In this document: piece by piece, positions 35,653 through 44,894 of the stretch
Position numbering within the stretch: the stretch's first letter is position 1
Layout: every line of letters begins with the position of its first letter
Origin: Acinetobacter sp. ANC 3929
GTDB taxonomy: Bacteria; Pseudomonadota; Gammaproteobacteria; Pseudomonadales; Moraxellaceae
NCBI RefSeq assembly: GCF_000369405.1
Contig: NZ_KB849998.1
Location: 554,273 to 618,272 of the forward strand
Direction of reading: 5' to 3'
DNA length: 64,000 bases
Translations under genes and position numbers: made by a program
The notes under the pieces: generated by a model
The model's input: only the letters and a program-made list of their open reading frames with translations
What the model was told of the DNA's origin: nothing
The model's database searches: none

Positions 35653-36519
35653 TTAAGCTTCCATTGAACCAAATTTACCACTATTGAAATCACGAACTGC
35701 TTCTACGATTTCCGCTTTGCTATTCATGACAAAAGGCCCATAACCTTCAATCGGTTCATTCAGGGGCTGACCTGTCAAAACCAAGAATTTACTGTCCTGT
35801 TCGGCCTTCATACTAAAGTCAATTTCTTCGCGACTCAGCACCACTAGACTCGGTGCTTCAATGCGTTGACTTTCATTTAAGGTAACCTGACCGGCGAGCA
35901 GCACCAATAAAGTGGTATGGCCTTCAGTGACATAGAAGGTATGTTGCTGATCTTTAACAAGACTGCCATCCCACACATTGACTGGACTAAAAGTGGTTGC
36001 TGCACCCGCAGTATCTTGATATTGACCTGCAATTACACGCATTTCACTGCCTACATCATCCAAGGCAATATGTTGAATTTGATCTGCTTCAATCGCTTGA
36101 TATTTCGCTGGCGTCATTTTTGACTGCGCTGGCAAATTCACCCACAACTGCACCATTTCAAATAAACCACCTTGATGAGCGAACTCAGGTGAATGGAACT
36201 CTTGATGCAGGATACCGCCACCCGCAGTCATCCATTGCACATCACCCGCTTTGATGGTGCCACCACCACCACTTGAATCTTTATGTGTCACTTCACCTTT
36301 ATAGGCAATGGTTACTGTTTCAAAACCACGATGTGGATGCGACCCCACACCATGCTGCGCTGTGGTTGGATCAAAGCGATAAGGTGCCGCATAGTCCAAC
36401 AGTAAAAAAGGACTGATGCTTTGGCCTAAACGGTCATAAGAAAACAAGTTATAAACTGGGAAACCATCACCCACCCAGTGCATGTGTTTGTTTTGATACA
36501 CACCAAGAATTTTTTTCAT
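35653..36519 (-). CDS. Pirin-family protein
   Basis: A 288-residue bicupin. The N-terminal cupin carries the metal-binding pirin signature HPHRGFETVTIAYKGEVTHKDS and the follow-up GGGILHQEFH. Bacterial pirins can have quercetin dioxygenase activity or act as regulatory redox proteins; the exact role is not shown here. The start has a clear RBS (GGAG). It is transcribed away from the YcaC-like hydrolase gene, and the shared 285-base region carries a motif also found before the second hydrolase. Confidence 0.9.
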   Translation of the reverse strand: MKKILGVYQNKHMHWVGDGFPVYNLFSYDRLGQSISPFLLLDYAAPYRFDPTTAQHGVGSHPHRGFETVTIAYKGEVTHKDSSGGGGTIKAGDVQWMTAGGGILHQEFHSPEFAHQGGLFEMVQLWVNLPAQSKMTPAKYQAIEADQIQHIALDDVGSEMRVIAGQYQDTAGAATTFSPVNVWDGSLVKDQQHTFYVTEGHTTLLVLLAGQVTLNESQRIEAPSLVVLSREEIDFSMKAEQDSKFLVLTGQPLNEPIEGYGPFVMNSKAEIVEAVRDFNSGKFGSMEA

Positions 36520-36619
36520 TCGGTTTCTCCTATAGGTTAGAAGTTCTGTTCATGAGGTCAATTTTACGCCTCCGTGAATCTTGCTTATAGCCACAGATTA
36601 GCAACACATTATTCTATCT

Positions 36620-36629
36620 ATAGGACAAT
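36620..36629. promoter_or_regulatory. Shared promoter motif ATTGTCCTAT, first copy
   Basis: ATTGTCCTAT (minus strand) lies between pirin and the first hydrolase gene. The same ten bases occur on the plus strand at 39441-39450 before the second hydrolase. It is a candidate LysR-type binding site. Confidence 0.5.
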
Positions 36630-36804
36630 TAAATTAATAAAACTAGATACTGCTCATGATGCTATCAATCATCCCATTTTTGATATTGTTTATCTCATTT
36701 TTCGCCCTTCATCTACCTTTAAAATTTATCTAGCATAATTCCAAGCACTAGCTAAAAGAGCTGCTCTTTTTAAATTCTTTTTACAAAAACATGAGGATAC
36801 AACC

Positions 36805-37431
36805 ATGACTAAAGATTATATTCGCCTAGATAAAGACAATGCTGCCGTGCTGTTGGTCGATCACCAAACAGGCCTGCTTTCTTTGGTTCGAGATATCGAT
36901 CCAGATAAATTCAAAAATAATGTATTAGCACTTGCTGATGCAGCTAAATATTTCAATCTGCCAACAATTTTAACCACCAGCTTTGAAAATGGCCCCAATG
37001 GTCCACTCGTCCCAGAACTGAAAGACATGTTTCCTGATGCGCCTTATATTGCCCGTCCTGGTCAAATCAATGCATGGGACAATGAAGATTTTGTCAAAGC
37101 CATTAAAGCCACAGGGAAAAAACAATTAATTATTGCCGGCGTGGTCACAGAAGTATGTGTGGCATTTCCTGCACTGTCAGCATTGGCAGAAGGTTTTGAA
37201 GTATTCGTGATTACCGATGCTTCGGGAACATTTAATGCGCTCACCCGCGATGCTGCGTGGGATCGTATGTCACAGGCAGGTGCACAATTGATGACTTGGT
37301 TTGGAATGGCATGTGAATTACATCGCGACTGGCGTAATGATATTGAAGGCCTGGGTGCATTATTCTCCAACCATATTCCTGACTATCGCAACTTAATGAA
37401 TAGTTACGCACAAAATACTGCTCAAAAATAA
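36805..37431 (+). CDS. ycaC: YcaC-like isochorismatase-family hydrolase
   Basis: A 208-residue cysteine hydrolase closely resembling E. coli YcaC by eye along its length (AAVLLVDHQTGLLSLVRDI, SFENGPNGPLVPEL, ARPGQINAWDNEDFVKA, VVTEVCVAFPALSALAEGF). The catalytic Asp is in VDHQ and the Cys in TEVCVAF. YcaC's physiological substrate is not settled. A strong RBS (GAGGATACAAC) precedes the ATG. A LysR gene follows 71 bases later in the same direction. A paralogue with its own LysR lies at 39496-40173. Confidence 0.88.
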   Translation: MTKDYIRLDKDNAAVLLVDHQTGLLSLVRDIDPDKFKNNVLALADAAKYFNLPTILTTSFENGPNGPLVPELKDMFPDAPYIARPGQINAWDNEDFVKAIKATGKKQLIIAGVVTEVCVAFPALSALAEGFEVFVITDASGTFNALTRDAAWDRMSQAGAQLMTWFGMACELHRDWRNDIEGLGALFSNHIPDYRNLMNSYAQNTAQK

Positions 37432-37502
37432 AGCTTTCGAAGAAAAGATTAGGATAGTTAATGCTATTCTAATCTTTCAATATTTATTGGATTCGACTTG
37501 CT

Positions 37503-38429
37503 TTGATCAATTCATTTGATGACTTTCATTATTTCTATCTAGTGGTGAAACATGGCGGATTCAGTGCAGCCAGTGAAGCTGAAAATATCAGTAAATCCAA
37601 ACTCAGTCGTCGTATCATTGAACTTGAACATAAATTTAATGTCAGCCTGATTCAACGAACAACCCGTCATTTTAAGGTCACTGAATTAGGTCAAGAGTTC
37701 TATGAAGAATGCTGCAAAGTGATTGCACAGGTAGAATGTGCGGAAAATATCTTGCTCAAACAAAAGAATGAACCGCAAGGCATCGTTAAAATCAGCTGCC
37801 CACCTTTGATGATGCATTTCCAAATTCGGAAATTACTGAATCAGTTTTTGAAAAGCTATCCAAAAGTTGAAATCTCTTTAGAACTCACCAGCCGTCGCGT
37901 TGATGTCTTGCATGACGATATCGATATCGCGATTCGAACCAGTTTTGAGCCAAATCAGGACTCTAGTCTCATCGTCCGTGATGTAATTCGCACCGAGCAT
38001 TGTTTAGTGGCAGCTCCGGAATTATTAGAAGGCAAAACCATTCAGCATTATTCAGAGTTACAGCACTACCCGAGCGTGGCTTTGGGCATTCAAAAACATC
38101 AATATTATTGGCATTTATGTCATGTCAACCGCGATGAAAGCGTGGATGTGCCTTATCAACCCCGAGTTAAAAGCAATGATTTAGCTGGCGTGTATTATGC
38201 CGTCAGCGATGGTCTTGGGATTGCTGACCTCCCCTATCTCACCGTGCAAGCCGATATTGCAAAAGGCAAGCTGATTCATCTACTGCCTGAATGGAAATCC
38301 AATCGGGGTACGGTTCAATTGGTCTATGCTTCTCGTAAAGGTCAACGTTTGGTGGTCGAAAAGCTGATTGAAACGCTCATGGAGGGTCTACGTGAATTGG
38401 CAAAAACTGACAGTGGCTATTCTTTATAG
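37503..38429 (+). CDS. LysR-type regulator, first of a pair
   Basis: A 308-residue LysR protein: N-terminal winged HTH (GGFSAASEAENISKSKLSRRIIELEHKFNVSLIQRTTRHFKVTELG) and a substrate-binding domain. The start is TTG at 37503 with no better in-frame ATG nearby. It is similar along its length to the next LysR, which points to duplication together with the hydrolases. Likely targets are the YcaC-like genes and perhaps pirin. Confidence 0.88.
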   Translation: MINSFDDFHYFYLVVKHGGFSAASEAENISKSKLSRRIIELEHKFNVSLIQRTTRHFKVTELGQEFYEECCKVIAQVECAENILLKQKNEPQGIVKISCPPLMMHFQIRKLLNQFLKSYPKVEISLELTSRRVDVLHDDIDIAIRTSFEPNQDSSLIVRDVIRTEHCLVAAPELLEGKTIQHYSELQHYPSVALGIQKHQYYWHLCHVNRDESVDVPYQPRVKSNDLAGVYYAVSDGLGIADLPYLTVQADIAKGKLIHLLPEWKSNRGTVQLVYASRKGQRLVVEKLIETLMEGLRELAKTDSGYSL

Positions 38430-38439
38430 TGCAGTTTTT

Positions 38440-39360
38440 TTAATAGAGCACTGCGTTCTGTTGCTTCAATTCAGCAAATTTTTTCACCAAAAAATCGATC
38501 AATAACTTCATCGATGGGAGTAATCCTCGCCTTGAGGTATAAACCAAATGGATCAGTTCCGCTTTGGGCTGCCATTCTGGTAAAACGTGAATCAAGCGCC
38601 CCTGTTTAATATCTTCTGCCACCATTAACTCTGGTAATTTAGCCACACCCAAACCCTGTAGCGTGGCCTCTCTTAATGCAGTCAAATCAGTGGTGGTCAA
38701 GCGAGGATGGCACTGAACTTTGAGTTCTTGCTGATCATGAGAAAATAACTGCCAATAATATTCAGGTGCAAAGGACTCCATCATCAAAATCGGGAATTGG
38801 GTCAATTGCTGTGGCTCAGTAATTGAATAGAACTGATGCAATAAATCTGGACTGGCAACAATAAACTGACGCGCCAAAGCCAGTTCTCGCACAATTAATT
38901 CACTATCTGTCAAAGGCAAAGGGCGAATCCGTATCGCCAAATCAAAACGTTCATTGATCAAATCCACACGGCGATTGGTTGCTTCGACATGCAGGTTAAT
39001 TTTAGGGTAAAGCTGCAAAAACTCGTTCAGCATCGGGCTAATATTGATATGCAACAAATTGGTCGGACAAGACAGTTTAATCAATCCCCGTGGTTCGGCA
39101 GTTAAGAATTCAATCGCTTCTTCAGCCGCCTCGGCTTCAATCAACATGGCTTTGCAGTGCTGATAATAGATTTTACCCACTTCAGTAATCGACACCTGTC
39201 GGGTGGTTCGATTCACTAATTTAACCCCAAGCCGCTCCTCTAATTCGGCAATACGGCGACTCAATAGAGACTTGGTCACCATCAATTCTTGGCTGGCTGC
39301 TGAAAAGCCACCACAATCGATTACTTTCACGAAGAAATATAAGTCATTTAAATCTTTCAT
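38440..39360 (-). CDS. LysR-type regulator, second of a pair
   Basis: A 306-residue LysR protein with the HTH at residues ~15-60 (GGFSAASQELMVTKSLLSRRIAELEERLGVKLVNRTTRQVSI). It is divergent from the second hydrolase gene, the classic LysR layout. The 135-base intergenic region holds the palindrome CCTATCATAGG (39418-39428) and ATTGTCCTAT (39441-39450). It likely regulates that hydrolase. Confidence 0.88.
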   Translation of the reverse strand: MKDLNDLYFFVKVIDCGGFSAASQELMVTKSLLSRRIAELEERLGVKLVNRTTRQVSITEVGKIYYQHCKAMLIEAEAAEEAIEFLTAEPRGLIKLSCPTNLLHINISPMLNEFLQLYPKINLHVEATNRRVDLINERFDLAIRIRPLPLTDSELIVRELALARQFIVASPDLLHQFYSITEPQQLTQFPILMMESFAPEYYWQLFSHDQQELKVQCHPRLTTTDLTALREATLQGLGVAKLPELMVAEDIKQGRLIHVLPEWQPKAELIHLVYTSRRGLLPSMKLLIDFLVKKFAELKQQNAVLY

Positions 39361-39417
39361 GTTTATTTTCTCGACTTAAGTACGAGGATTAATTGTTCTT
39401 TTAGTATGACAATATAT

Positions 39418-39450
39418 CCTATCATAGGTATTTTTCACCCATTGTCCTAT
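39418..39450. promoter_or_regulatory. LysR-site candidates between divergent genes
   Basis: The perfect 11-base palindrome CCTATCATAGG (39418-39428) is followed by ATTGTCCTAT (39441-39450), the motif shared with the first hydrolase promoter. It lies between the divergent LysR (39360) and hydrolase (39496) starts. Confidence 0.55.
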
Positions 39451-39495
39451 CTATATCATCAATTATACCAACGATAACATGATGAGGATACAACA

Positions 39496-40173
39496 ATGAC
39501 AATGCCAGCAAATTTCAATGGTCAAGCACCAGTCATCGATGTCAATGATGCCGTAATGCTGTTGATTGACCACCAAAGCGGCTTATTCCAAACCGTCGGC
39601 GATATGCCAATGCCTGAGTTACGTCAGCGTGCTGCGGCACTTGCCAAAATCGCAAGTTTAGCCAACATTCCAGTAATTACCACAGCATCTGTACCACAAG
39701 GTCCAAATGGTCCTTTGATCCCAGAGATTCATGCCAATGCACCACATGCACAATATGTCGCACGTAAAGGCGAAATCAATGCATGGCATAACGAGGACTT
39801 TGTCAAAGCAGTCAAAGCAACTGGTCGCAATACATTGATTATTGCTGGCACCATTACTAGCGTATGTATGGCCTTCCCTGCAATCAGTGCAGTTGCTGAT
39901 GGCTATAAAGTCTTTGCAGTGGTTGATGCTTCTGGTACGTATAGCAAAATGGCAGAAGAAATTACCTTGGCACGTGTGGTACAAGCAGGCGTAGTGCCAA
40001 TGGATACCGCAGCAGTCGCTTCTGAAATTCAGCGCACTTGGAACCGAGACGATGCACTGGAATGGGCACAGGTTTATACGCAAATTTTCCCTGCGTATCA
40101 GCTTCTGATTGAAAGTTATAGCAAAGCTCAAGAAGTCGTGACCAATCATGAGACCTTAGATTCTGCACGCTAA
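39496..40173 (+). CDS. Isochorismatase-family hydrolase, YcaC paralogue
   Basis: A 225-residue paralogue of the YcaC-like gene 2.7 kb upstream (AVMLLIDHQSGLF, PQGPNGPLIPEI, ARKGEINAWHNEDFVKAVKATG, TITSVCMAFPAISAVADGY). The catalytic Asp and Cys are kept. Its RBS leader (GAGGATACAAC) is the same as for the other copy. The shared motif suggests common control by one or both LysR proteins. Confidence 0.87.
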   Translation: MTMPANFNGQAPVIDVNDAVMLLIDHQSGLFQTVGDMPMPELRQRAAALAKIASLANIPVITTASVPQGPNGPLIPEIHANAPHAQYVARKGEINAWHNEDFVKAVKATGRNTLIIAGTITSVCMAFPAISAVADGYKVFAVVDASGTYSKMAEEITLARVVQAGVVPMDTAAVASEIQRTWNRDDALEWAQVYTQIFPAYQLLIESYSKAQEVVTNHETLDSAR

Positions 40174-40189
40174 AAAGCACCGCCAACAA

Positions 40190-40220
40190 AAAAGGCATAA
40201 AACTCAGTTTTATGCCTTTT
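40190..40220. terminator. Bidirectional terminator between hydrolase and ssb
   Basis: The arms AAAAGGCATAAAAC and GTTTTATGCCTTTT form a perfect 14-bp stem with a 3-base loop and A/T runs on both sides. It serves the hydrolase (plus) and ssb (minus). Confidence 0.85.
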
Positions 40221-40239
40221 TTATATTTACGAATCGGAT

Positions 40240-40821
40240 CTAGAACGGTAAATCATCGTCTAAATCAGCAGGTGCTGCAGCAGCGGGTTGCGGTGCTGCT
40301 TTTGGTGAGTTAAAACCATTACCTGCTTGAGGGCTACCCGCATAATTGCCTTGATTGCCACCGCCTTGACCATAACCATTTTGGTTGTTGTTATTGTTAT
40401 AGCCTGTATTTTGGTAACCACCACCTTGGTTATTATTGTTGTTAAAACGTGGTTGATTAAAGTCACCACCGCTCTGCTCGCCTTGTTGACGGCTATCGAG
40501 CATTTGCATTTGATCACCACGGATTTCAGTGCTGTAACGCTCTTGACCATTTTGGTCTGTCCATTGACGGGTACGCAATGAACCTTCGATATACACTTTT
40601 GAACCTTTACGCAGATATTGTTGAGCAATTTCACCTAAACGGTTGTGCAACACGATACGGTGCCATTCTGTTTGCTCTTTACGCTCACCTGTACTTTTGT
40701 CCATCCACGATTCACTGGTCGCAATCGAGAATTGAGTCAACGATCCACCATTTGGAAAGGTTTTAGTTTCTGGATCTTTACCTAAAGTACCTACTAAAAT
40801 AACTTTATTCACACCACGCAT
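40240..40821 (-). CDS. ssb: Single-stranded DNA-binding protein
   Basis: A 193-residue SSB. The OB-fold N-terminus ([25 protein letters not shown]...) ends near residue 110. A flexible linker rich in Asn, Gly and Gln follows (runs such as [15 protein letters not shown]), ending in the acidic tail DLDDDLPF that binds partner proteins. It coats single-stranded DNA in replication and repair. It lies beside the YajR-like gene, and uvrA is 6 kb away; in other gammaproteobacteria these three are often direct neighbours. Confidence 0.95.
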   Translation of the reverse strand: MRGVNKVILVGTLGKDPETKTFPNGGSLTQFSIATSESWMDKSTGERKEQTEWHRIVLHNRLGEIAQQYLRKGSKVYIEGSLRTRQWTDQNGQERYSTEIRGDQMQMLDSRQQGEQSGGDFNQPRFNNNNNQGGGYQNTGYNNNNNQNGYGQGGGNQGNYAGSPQAGNGFNSPKAAPQPAAAAPADLDDDLPF

Positions 40822-40872
40822 TAGCTGTCTTCATCCTATATATTTCTATGTTTTACTTTATAAGAGTTATGA

Positions 40873-42234
40873 TTAAATGGCTACCTCTTTGCCTATCAAG
40901 TGCGTTAAATCTTGTCGCCCAGCATCATCAATGCACTGTTTGTCGACTTTAATATAGGCAACTTGCTGTTCAGGCATCACCACGACTTCTTCAATACCAC
41001 GAATCGCCAACAGTTTTGAAGTCCATTCATCTGTTTGTATGGCCTGAGGTAAAGGCAACACAATGGAAGATAAATATCTTGGCTGCGCCAGACCAAAACT
41101 AATCAGCAGCCATATTATAGCAATCCCCGTTAACACACTCCACCCGAGCGCAGTATTCTGTAACATCAAAAGCTGACCACCCAAAGTGCCGCCAAAGAAT
41201 GCCCCTAAAAACTGACTGCTGGCATTGACACCCATTGCAGTCGCTTTGGACTGAATCGGTGCTGCTTTTGACAGCCAAGAAGGTAATAAAGCTTCCATGA
41301 CATTAAAGGCAATAAAGAATAATCCAAGTCCAGCGAGCAACACATACTTAGATTCGTAACCAAAAATCAGGATCAATAAACCACCGATAATCCCAGCAAT
41401 TGCGGTAAGAAAAATGCCACGCATCTTGCGATATTTTTCCGCGATGATGATGCTTGGAAAAGCAAAGAACAGGCTGATCACTAATAGCGGTAAATAGACT
41501 AAACCATGCTTCGCCAATGGGATTTGTGCATATTCAATCAACTGCGAAGGCACATAGATAAACATCGCTGTCAGCAATAAATGCAATGCAAACACTGAAA
41601 CATGCAGGCGATTCAGCTCCCCCATTTGGATGACTTGTTTCAGCTGATTCAGATAGCCCTGCTGATAGTTGCGATGATGTCGCGTCACTTTAGGAACCAA
41701 CAACAACATTAAAATCGCTGCCAAGCCCATAATGGTGGTGACAAAGAACAGGCCTGAAATACCGACTAAACTGGTGAGCCACGGCCCTAAGCTAAAAGCG
41801 ATAACGAAGGATAAACCAATACTCATGCCCATCGCTGCCATGGCTTTGGTTCGCTGTTCTTCACGGGTCACATCGGCCAGTAAAGCCATCACTACGGCTG
41901 AAACAGCACCTGCACCGGCAATCGCACGACCAATAATCACACCATAAATCGTGTCAGATAAACCTGCGATTGCACCACCAATTGCAAACAGCAATAAGCC
42001 TAGCACCACGAGGGGTTTACGGCTAAAACGATCGGCCAATAAGCTAAATGGAATCTGTAAAATTGCCTGGGTTAAGCCATATACTCCGACCGCAAGACCA
42101 ATTAAGGCTGGCGTGGCGTAATGATAGGATTGTCCTGCCACTGAAAAGACAGGAATAATCATGAACAAGCCCAACATGCGTAAGGCAAAAATGCTACTTA
42201 AGGCAAAAGTTGAACGGCGTTCTAAAGCATTCAT
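40873..42234 (-). CDS. MFS transporter, YajR-like
   Basis: A 453-residue major-facilitator protein with 12 predicted membrane segments. Cues for the MFS family are the loop signature LLADRFSRKPLVVLGL and GRAIAGAGA. The soluble C-terminal ~60 residues (AIQTDEWTSKLLAIRGIEEVVVMPEQQVAYIKVDKQ) match the ferredoxin-like YAM domain of E. coli YajR, which is also about 454 residues. The substrate of YajR is unknown. The gene is 51 bases upstream of ssb on the same strand. Confidence 0.87.
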   Translation of the reverse strand: MNALERRSTFALSSIFALRMLGLFMIIPVFSVAGQSYHYATPALIGLAVGVYGLTQAILQIPFSLLADRFSRKPLVVLGLLLFAIGGAIAGLSDTIYGVIIGRAIAGAGAVSAVVMALLADVTREEQRTKAMAAMGMSIGLSFVIAFSLGPWLTSLVGISGLFFVTTIMGLAAILMLLLVPKVTRHHRNYQQGYLNQLKQVIQMGELNRLHVSVFALHLLLTAMFIYVPSQLIEYAQIPLAKHGLVYLPLLVISLFFAFPSIIIAEKYRKMRGIFLTAIAGIIGGLLILIFGYESKYVLLAGLGLFFIAFNVMEALLPSWLSKAAPIQSKATAMGVNASSQFLGAFFGGTLGGQLLMLQNTALGWSVLTGIAIIWLLISFGLAQPRYLSSIVLPLPQAIQTDEWTSKLLAIRGIEEVVVMPEQQVAYIKVDKQCIDDAGRQDLTHLIGKEVAI

Positions 42235-42391
42235 TGTTGATAAGACACTATAACTGGCTCAGCGAATTATAAGCCATTCGCCTACAAAGGTTGTAAGTAG
42301 ATTATGAAAAACACAATCTTTCTGCGGAGAAAAAATAAAGGAGCCATATTCGCTCCTATATTTATCATATCGAATCAAGCTGAAAGCAAAC

Positions 42392-43474
42392 TTAAGAGGC
42401 TTGCTGTTCCCGCTTGCTATATTGGATTGAGGCGATGACTGCCCAAACAATAAAGGCTACACCGATTAAACCGGTCACGATTTCAGGTACATGCAAGCCC
42501 GTACCACTTGCGATCATGATGAATGCCAGAGCACCAATCGCATAATGCGCGCCATGTTCCAAGAAGATGTATGCATCTAAGGTGCCTTTCTCAACCAAAT
42601 AAATGGTCATTGAACGAACGAAGATCGCACCAATTGCCAGACCGAGCATGATAATCACCACATCACTGGTAATTGCAAATGCACCGATCACACCATCAAA
42701 ACTGAACGATGCATCAAGTACTTCAAGGTAAAGGAAACCACCAAACCCTGCTTTGACGACACCTGTCGCTGCGCCATTTGAGTCATGAGTCACTGCATTG
42801 CCATTCTCATCAATTTCAGGTTCACCACCCAACAAATGACTCAGTACTTGTACACCAATATACACTACGATGCCCCAGATACCGGCCATGGTCACTGCCA
42901 AACGAGCCGATTCTTCCACATTTGCAGCCATGATAAGCATCGCAATCAAGGCAAGGAAAACAGACATTGCAGGTACGCTAGCCAAATGCGCTAATTTTGC
43001 TTCTAACCATTTAAACCAATGGGTTTCTTTACCATCATCAAAAAAGAAGTTCAGGAATACCAGCAACAAGAACGTTCCACCAAATGCTGCAATTTCAGCA
43101 TGATGTGCCATTAGGCGTTCTGAATAGGTCTTTGGATCATTCAATGCCAATTTAGCCACTTCAATCATCCCCATATCCGCAGTCACAGCCACGATGACGA
43201 CAGGGAAAATTAAACGCATACCAAATACGGCAATCAGGATACCCACCGTTAAGAAGATCATCTTCCAGAAATGATCCCAACCACGCAGTACCGATGCATT
43301 CACAACCGCATTATCAAATGATAAAGAAACTTCCATCACTGCCAAAATTGCAGTGATTGTTAATGCCTTAAGCATCGTCGAAACACCTGCTTCTGGGCCG
43401 TGCGTATAGCCCCAGTAGGCAGATAGTGCTAAACACACTACCGTAAAGAAAATTGAGAACCGGAAATGCTTCAT
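42392..43474 (-). CDS. DUF475 / TerC-like membrane protein
   Basis: About 360 residues with many membrane segments. Conserved acidic residues lie inside membrane stretches (MEVSLSFDNAVVNA, VLDASFSFDGVIGAF), as in TerC/DUF475 proteins linked to metal-ion handling. I chose ATG 43474 because AAAAGG lies 6 bases before it; the longer frame starts at TTG 43492. The gene stands alone and is divergent from tenA. Confidence 0.85.
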   Translation of the reverse strand: MKHFRFSIFFTVVCLALSAYWGYTHGPEAGVSTMLKALTITAILAVMEVSLSFDNAVVNASVLRGWDHFWKMIFLTVGILIAVFGMRLIFPVVIVAVTADMGMIEVAKLALNDPKTYSERLMAHHAEIAAFGGTFLLLVFLNFFFDDGKETHWFKWLEAKLAHLASVPAMSVFLALIAMLIMAANVEESARLAVTMAGIWGIVVYIGVQVLSHLLGGEPEIDENGNAVTHDSNGAATGVVKAGFGGFLYLEVLDASFSFDGVIGAFAITSDVVIIMLGLAIGAIFVRSMTIYLVEKGTLDAYIFLEHGAHYAIGALAFIMIASGTGLHVPEIVTGLIGVAFIVWAVIASIQYSKREQQAS

Positions 43475-43646
43475 GAGCAACCTTTTATTCAAATTGTCGG
43501 GGGGATAAAAATGTGTCTATTGTAGGCGAGTTTGAGTTGAAATAGACAAAAGATTGTTGCACTTATTTTGAAGAAAAAATTATCGCGACAAGACTCTGCT
43601 ATAGTGCTGACAGATTTTTTTAGGCTTGCTTTAATAGGTTCAATCC

Positions 43647-44321
43647 ATGACGTTTTCTCAAGATGTTTGGCAACGTAATCAAGACTTATATCAAAAAATA
43701 TTAGCACTCCCGTTTAATCAAGAACTTGCAGCAGGTTCATTAGACCGTGAAGCCTTTTGTCACTATGTCATTCAAGATGCACATTACTTATTGGCTTATG
43801 GTCGTGCTCTCGCTGTTGCTGCGGCAAAAGCCTATGAAGCGGATGATGTCATTCAATTTTCTGAAGCGGCTAAAATTGCGATTATTGTGGAACGCAGTTT
43901 ACACAGTGACTTTATGCAGGAATTTGACATCAGCAAAACCGAGTTTGAAAGTACCCCGCTGACCCTTGCTTGCCATCATTACACTTCTTTTCTCACTGCA
44001 ACAGCATGGTCAGAAAGCTATCCTGTGATTCTGGCGGCACTCCTGCCATGTTTTTGGATTTATGCTGAAGTGGGTAAAGATATCGTCAGTCAGTCGGTTG
44101 AAAATAACCCTTACCAAGCCTGGATCGATACCTATGCAGGTGAAGAATTTAATACAGCAGTGCGTAATGTGATTGCGACGGTTGATAAAGTGGCTGCACG
44201 TTGTGATGAAGATACTTTGGCGAAAATGCATGCGGCCTATACCATGGGGGCAAAACTGGAATGGTTATTCTGGGACAGTGCCTACCAACAACGTCAATGG
44301 TTAGGTCTGGATCAGGCTTAA
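43647..44321 (+). CDS. tenA: TenA-family thiaminase II
   Basis: A 224-residue helical protein of the TenA/thiaminase II family, which salvages degraded thiamine by releasing the pyrimidine moiety. The nucleophilic Cys lies in LLPCFWIYAEVG. Other family marks are FCHYVIQDAHYLLAYGRAL and the C-terminal KLEWLFWDSAY. No TPP riboswitch is seen upstream. A terminator-like hairpin at 44354-44373 lies downstream. Confidence 0.9.
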   Translation: MTFSQDVWQRNQDLYQKILALPFNQELAAGSLDREAFCHYVIQDAHYLLAYGRALAVAAAKAYEADDVIQFSEAAKIAIIVERSLHSDFMQEFDISKTEFESTPLTLACHHYTSFLTATAWSESYPVILAALLPCFWIYAEVGKDIVSQSVENNPYQAWIDTYAGEEFNTAVRNVIATVDKVAARCDEDTLAKMHAAYTMGAKLEWLFWDSAYQQRQWLGLDQA

Positions 44322-44353
44322 ATCCCTTCCTGCACTTTTCTCAAGACATAAAA

Positions 44354-44373
44354 AAGCCCCAATTAAGGGGCTT
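44354..44373 (-). terminator. Terminator between tenA and the DUF1304 gene
   Basis: The 7-bp stem AAGCCCC/GGGGCTT. On the minus strand it is followed by TTTTTTATG, so it mainly serves the DUF1304 gene. Confidence 0.7.
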
Positions 44374-44471
44374 AGTCGTATATCGTATCGTCCGATATAC
44401 TGTATGAGGCTCATCTCAAACTGAGTCCATTAAAGCATAAATCAGATCACATGCCTACTTTTATTGCCAGA

Positions 44472-44825
44472 TTAAAAAACATTCACCACGATTAAAGCAA
44501 TCAATGCAGGTACAGCCTGAATATAGATAATCTTTTTACTCGCGGTGAGACCACCGTAAATCCCTGCAATCAAGACACAAGCCAAAAAGAAATTGGCAAT
44601 CGCGATTGCATACGTAACGGGTGCCAGTAATGACCAAAATAAACCTGCGGCAAGAAAGCCATTATATAGTCCCTGATTTTGTGCCAACACTTTGGTGAGC
44701 TGTGCCTTTTCAAGACTATTGCCAAAGGCTTTTAAGCCATAAGGTTTGTCCCAAAGAAACATTTCCAGCACCAAAATATAGACATGTAATAATGCGATTA
44801 GCCCGATGAGTAATTGTCCAAGCAT
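44472..44825 (-). CDS. DUF1304 small membrane protein
   Basis: A 117-residue integral membrane protein of the DUF1304 family with four hydrophobic helices and the conserved loop MFLWDKPYGLKAFG. Its function is unknown. A good RBS (AAGGA) is present. It follows the quinone-reductase-like gene by 69 bases on the same strand and may be part of the NemR-like operon. Confidence 0.85.
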   Translation of the reverse strand: MLGQLLIGLIALLHVYILVLEMFLWDKPYGLKAFGNSLEKAQLTKVLAQNQGLYNGFLAAGLFWSLLAPVTYAIAIANFFLACVLIAGIYGGLTASKKIIYIQAVPALIALIVVNVF

Positions 44826-44894
44826 CTGATTTTTCCTTTTTATGATGACGACTTTGGAAGAGACCAGCCTCTCGGCTGGTGGTAAATGTTTAGA

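Noticed and set aside
39658-40149. 163-codon antisense frame over the second hydrolase
   Set aside because: It has no RBS or family and is explained by the codon pattern of the real gene on the other strand.
43560-43646. TPP riboswitch before tenA
   Set aside because: Only about 150 bases separate the divergent genes, and no THI-box-like sequence is visible.
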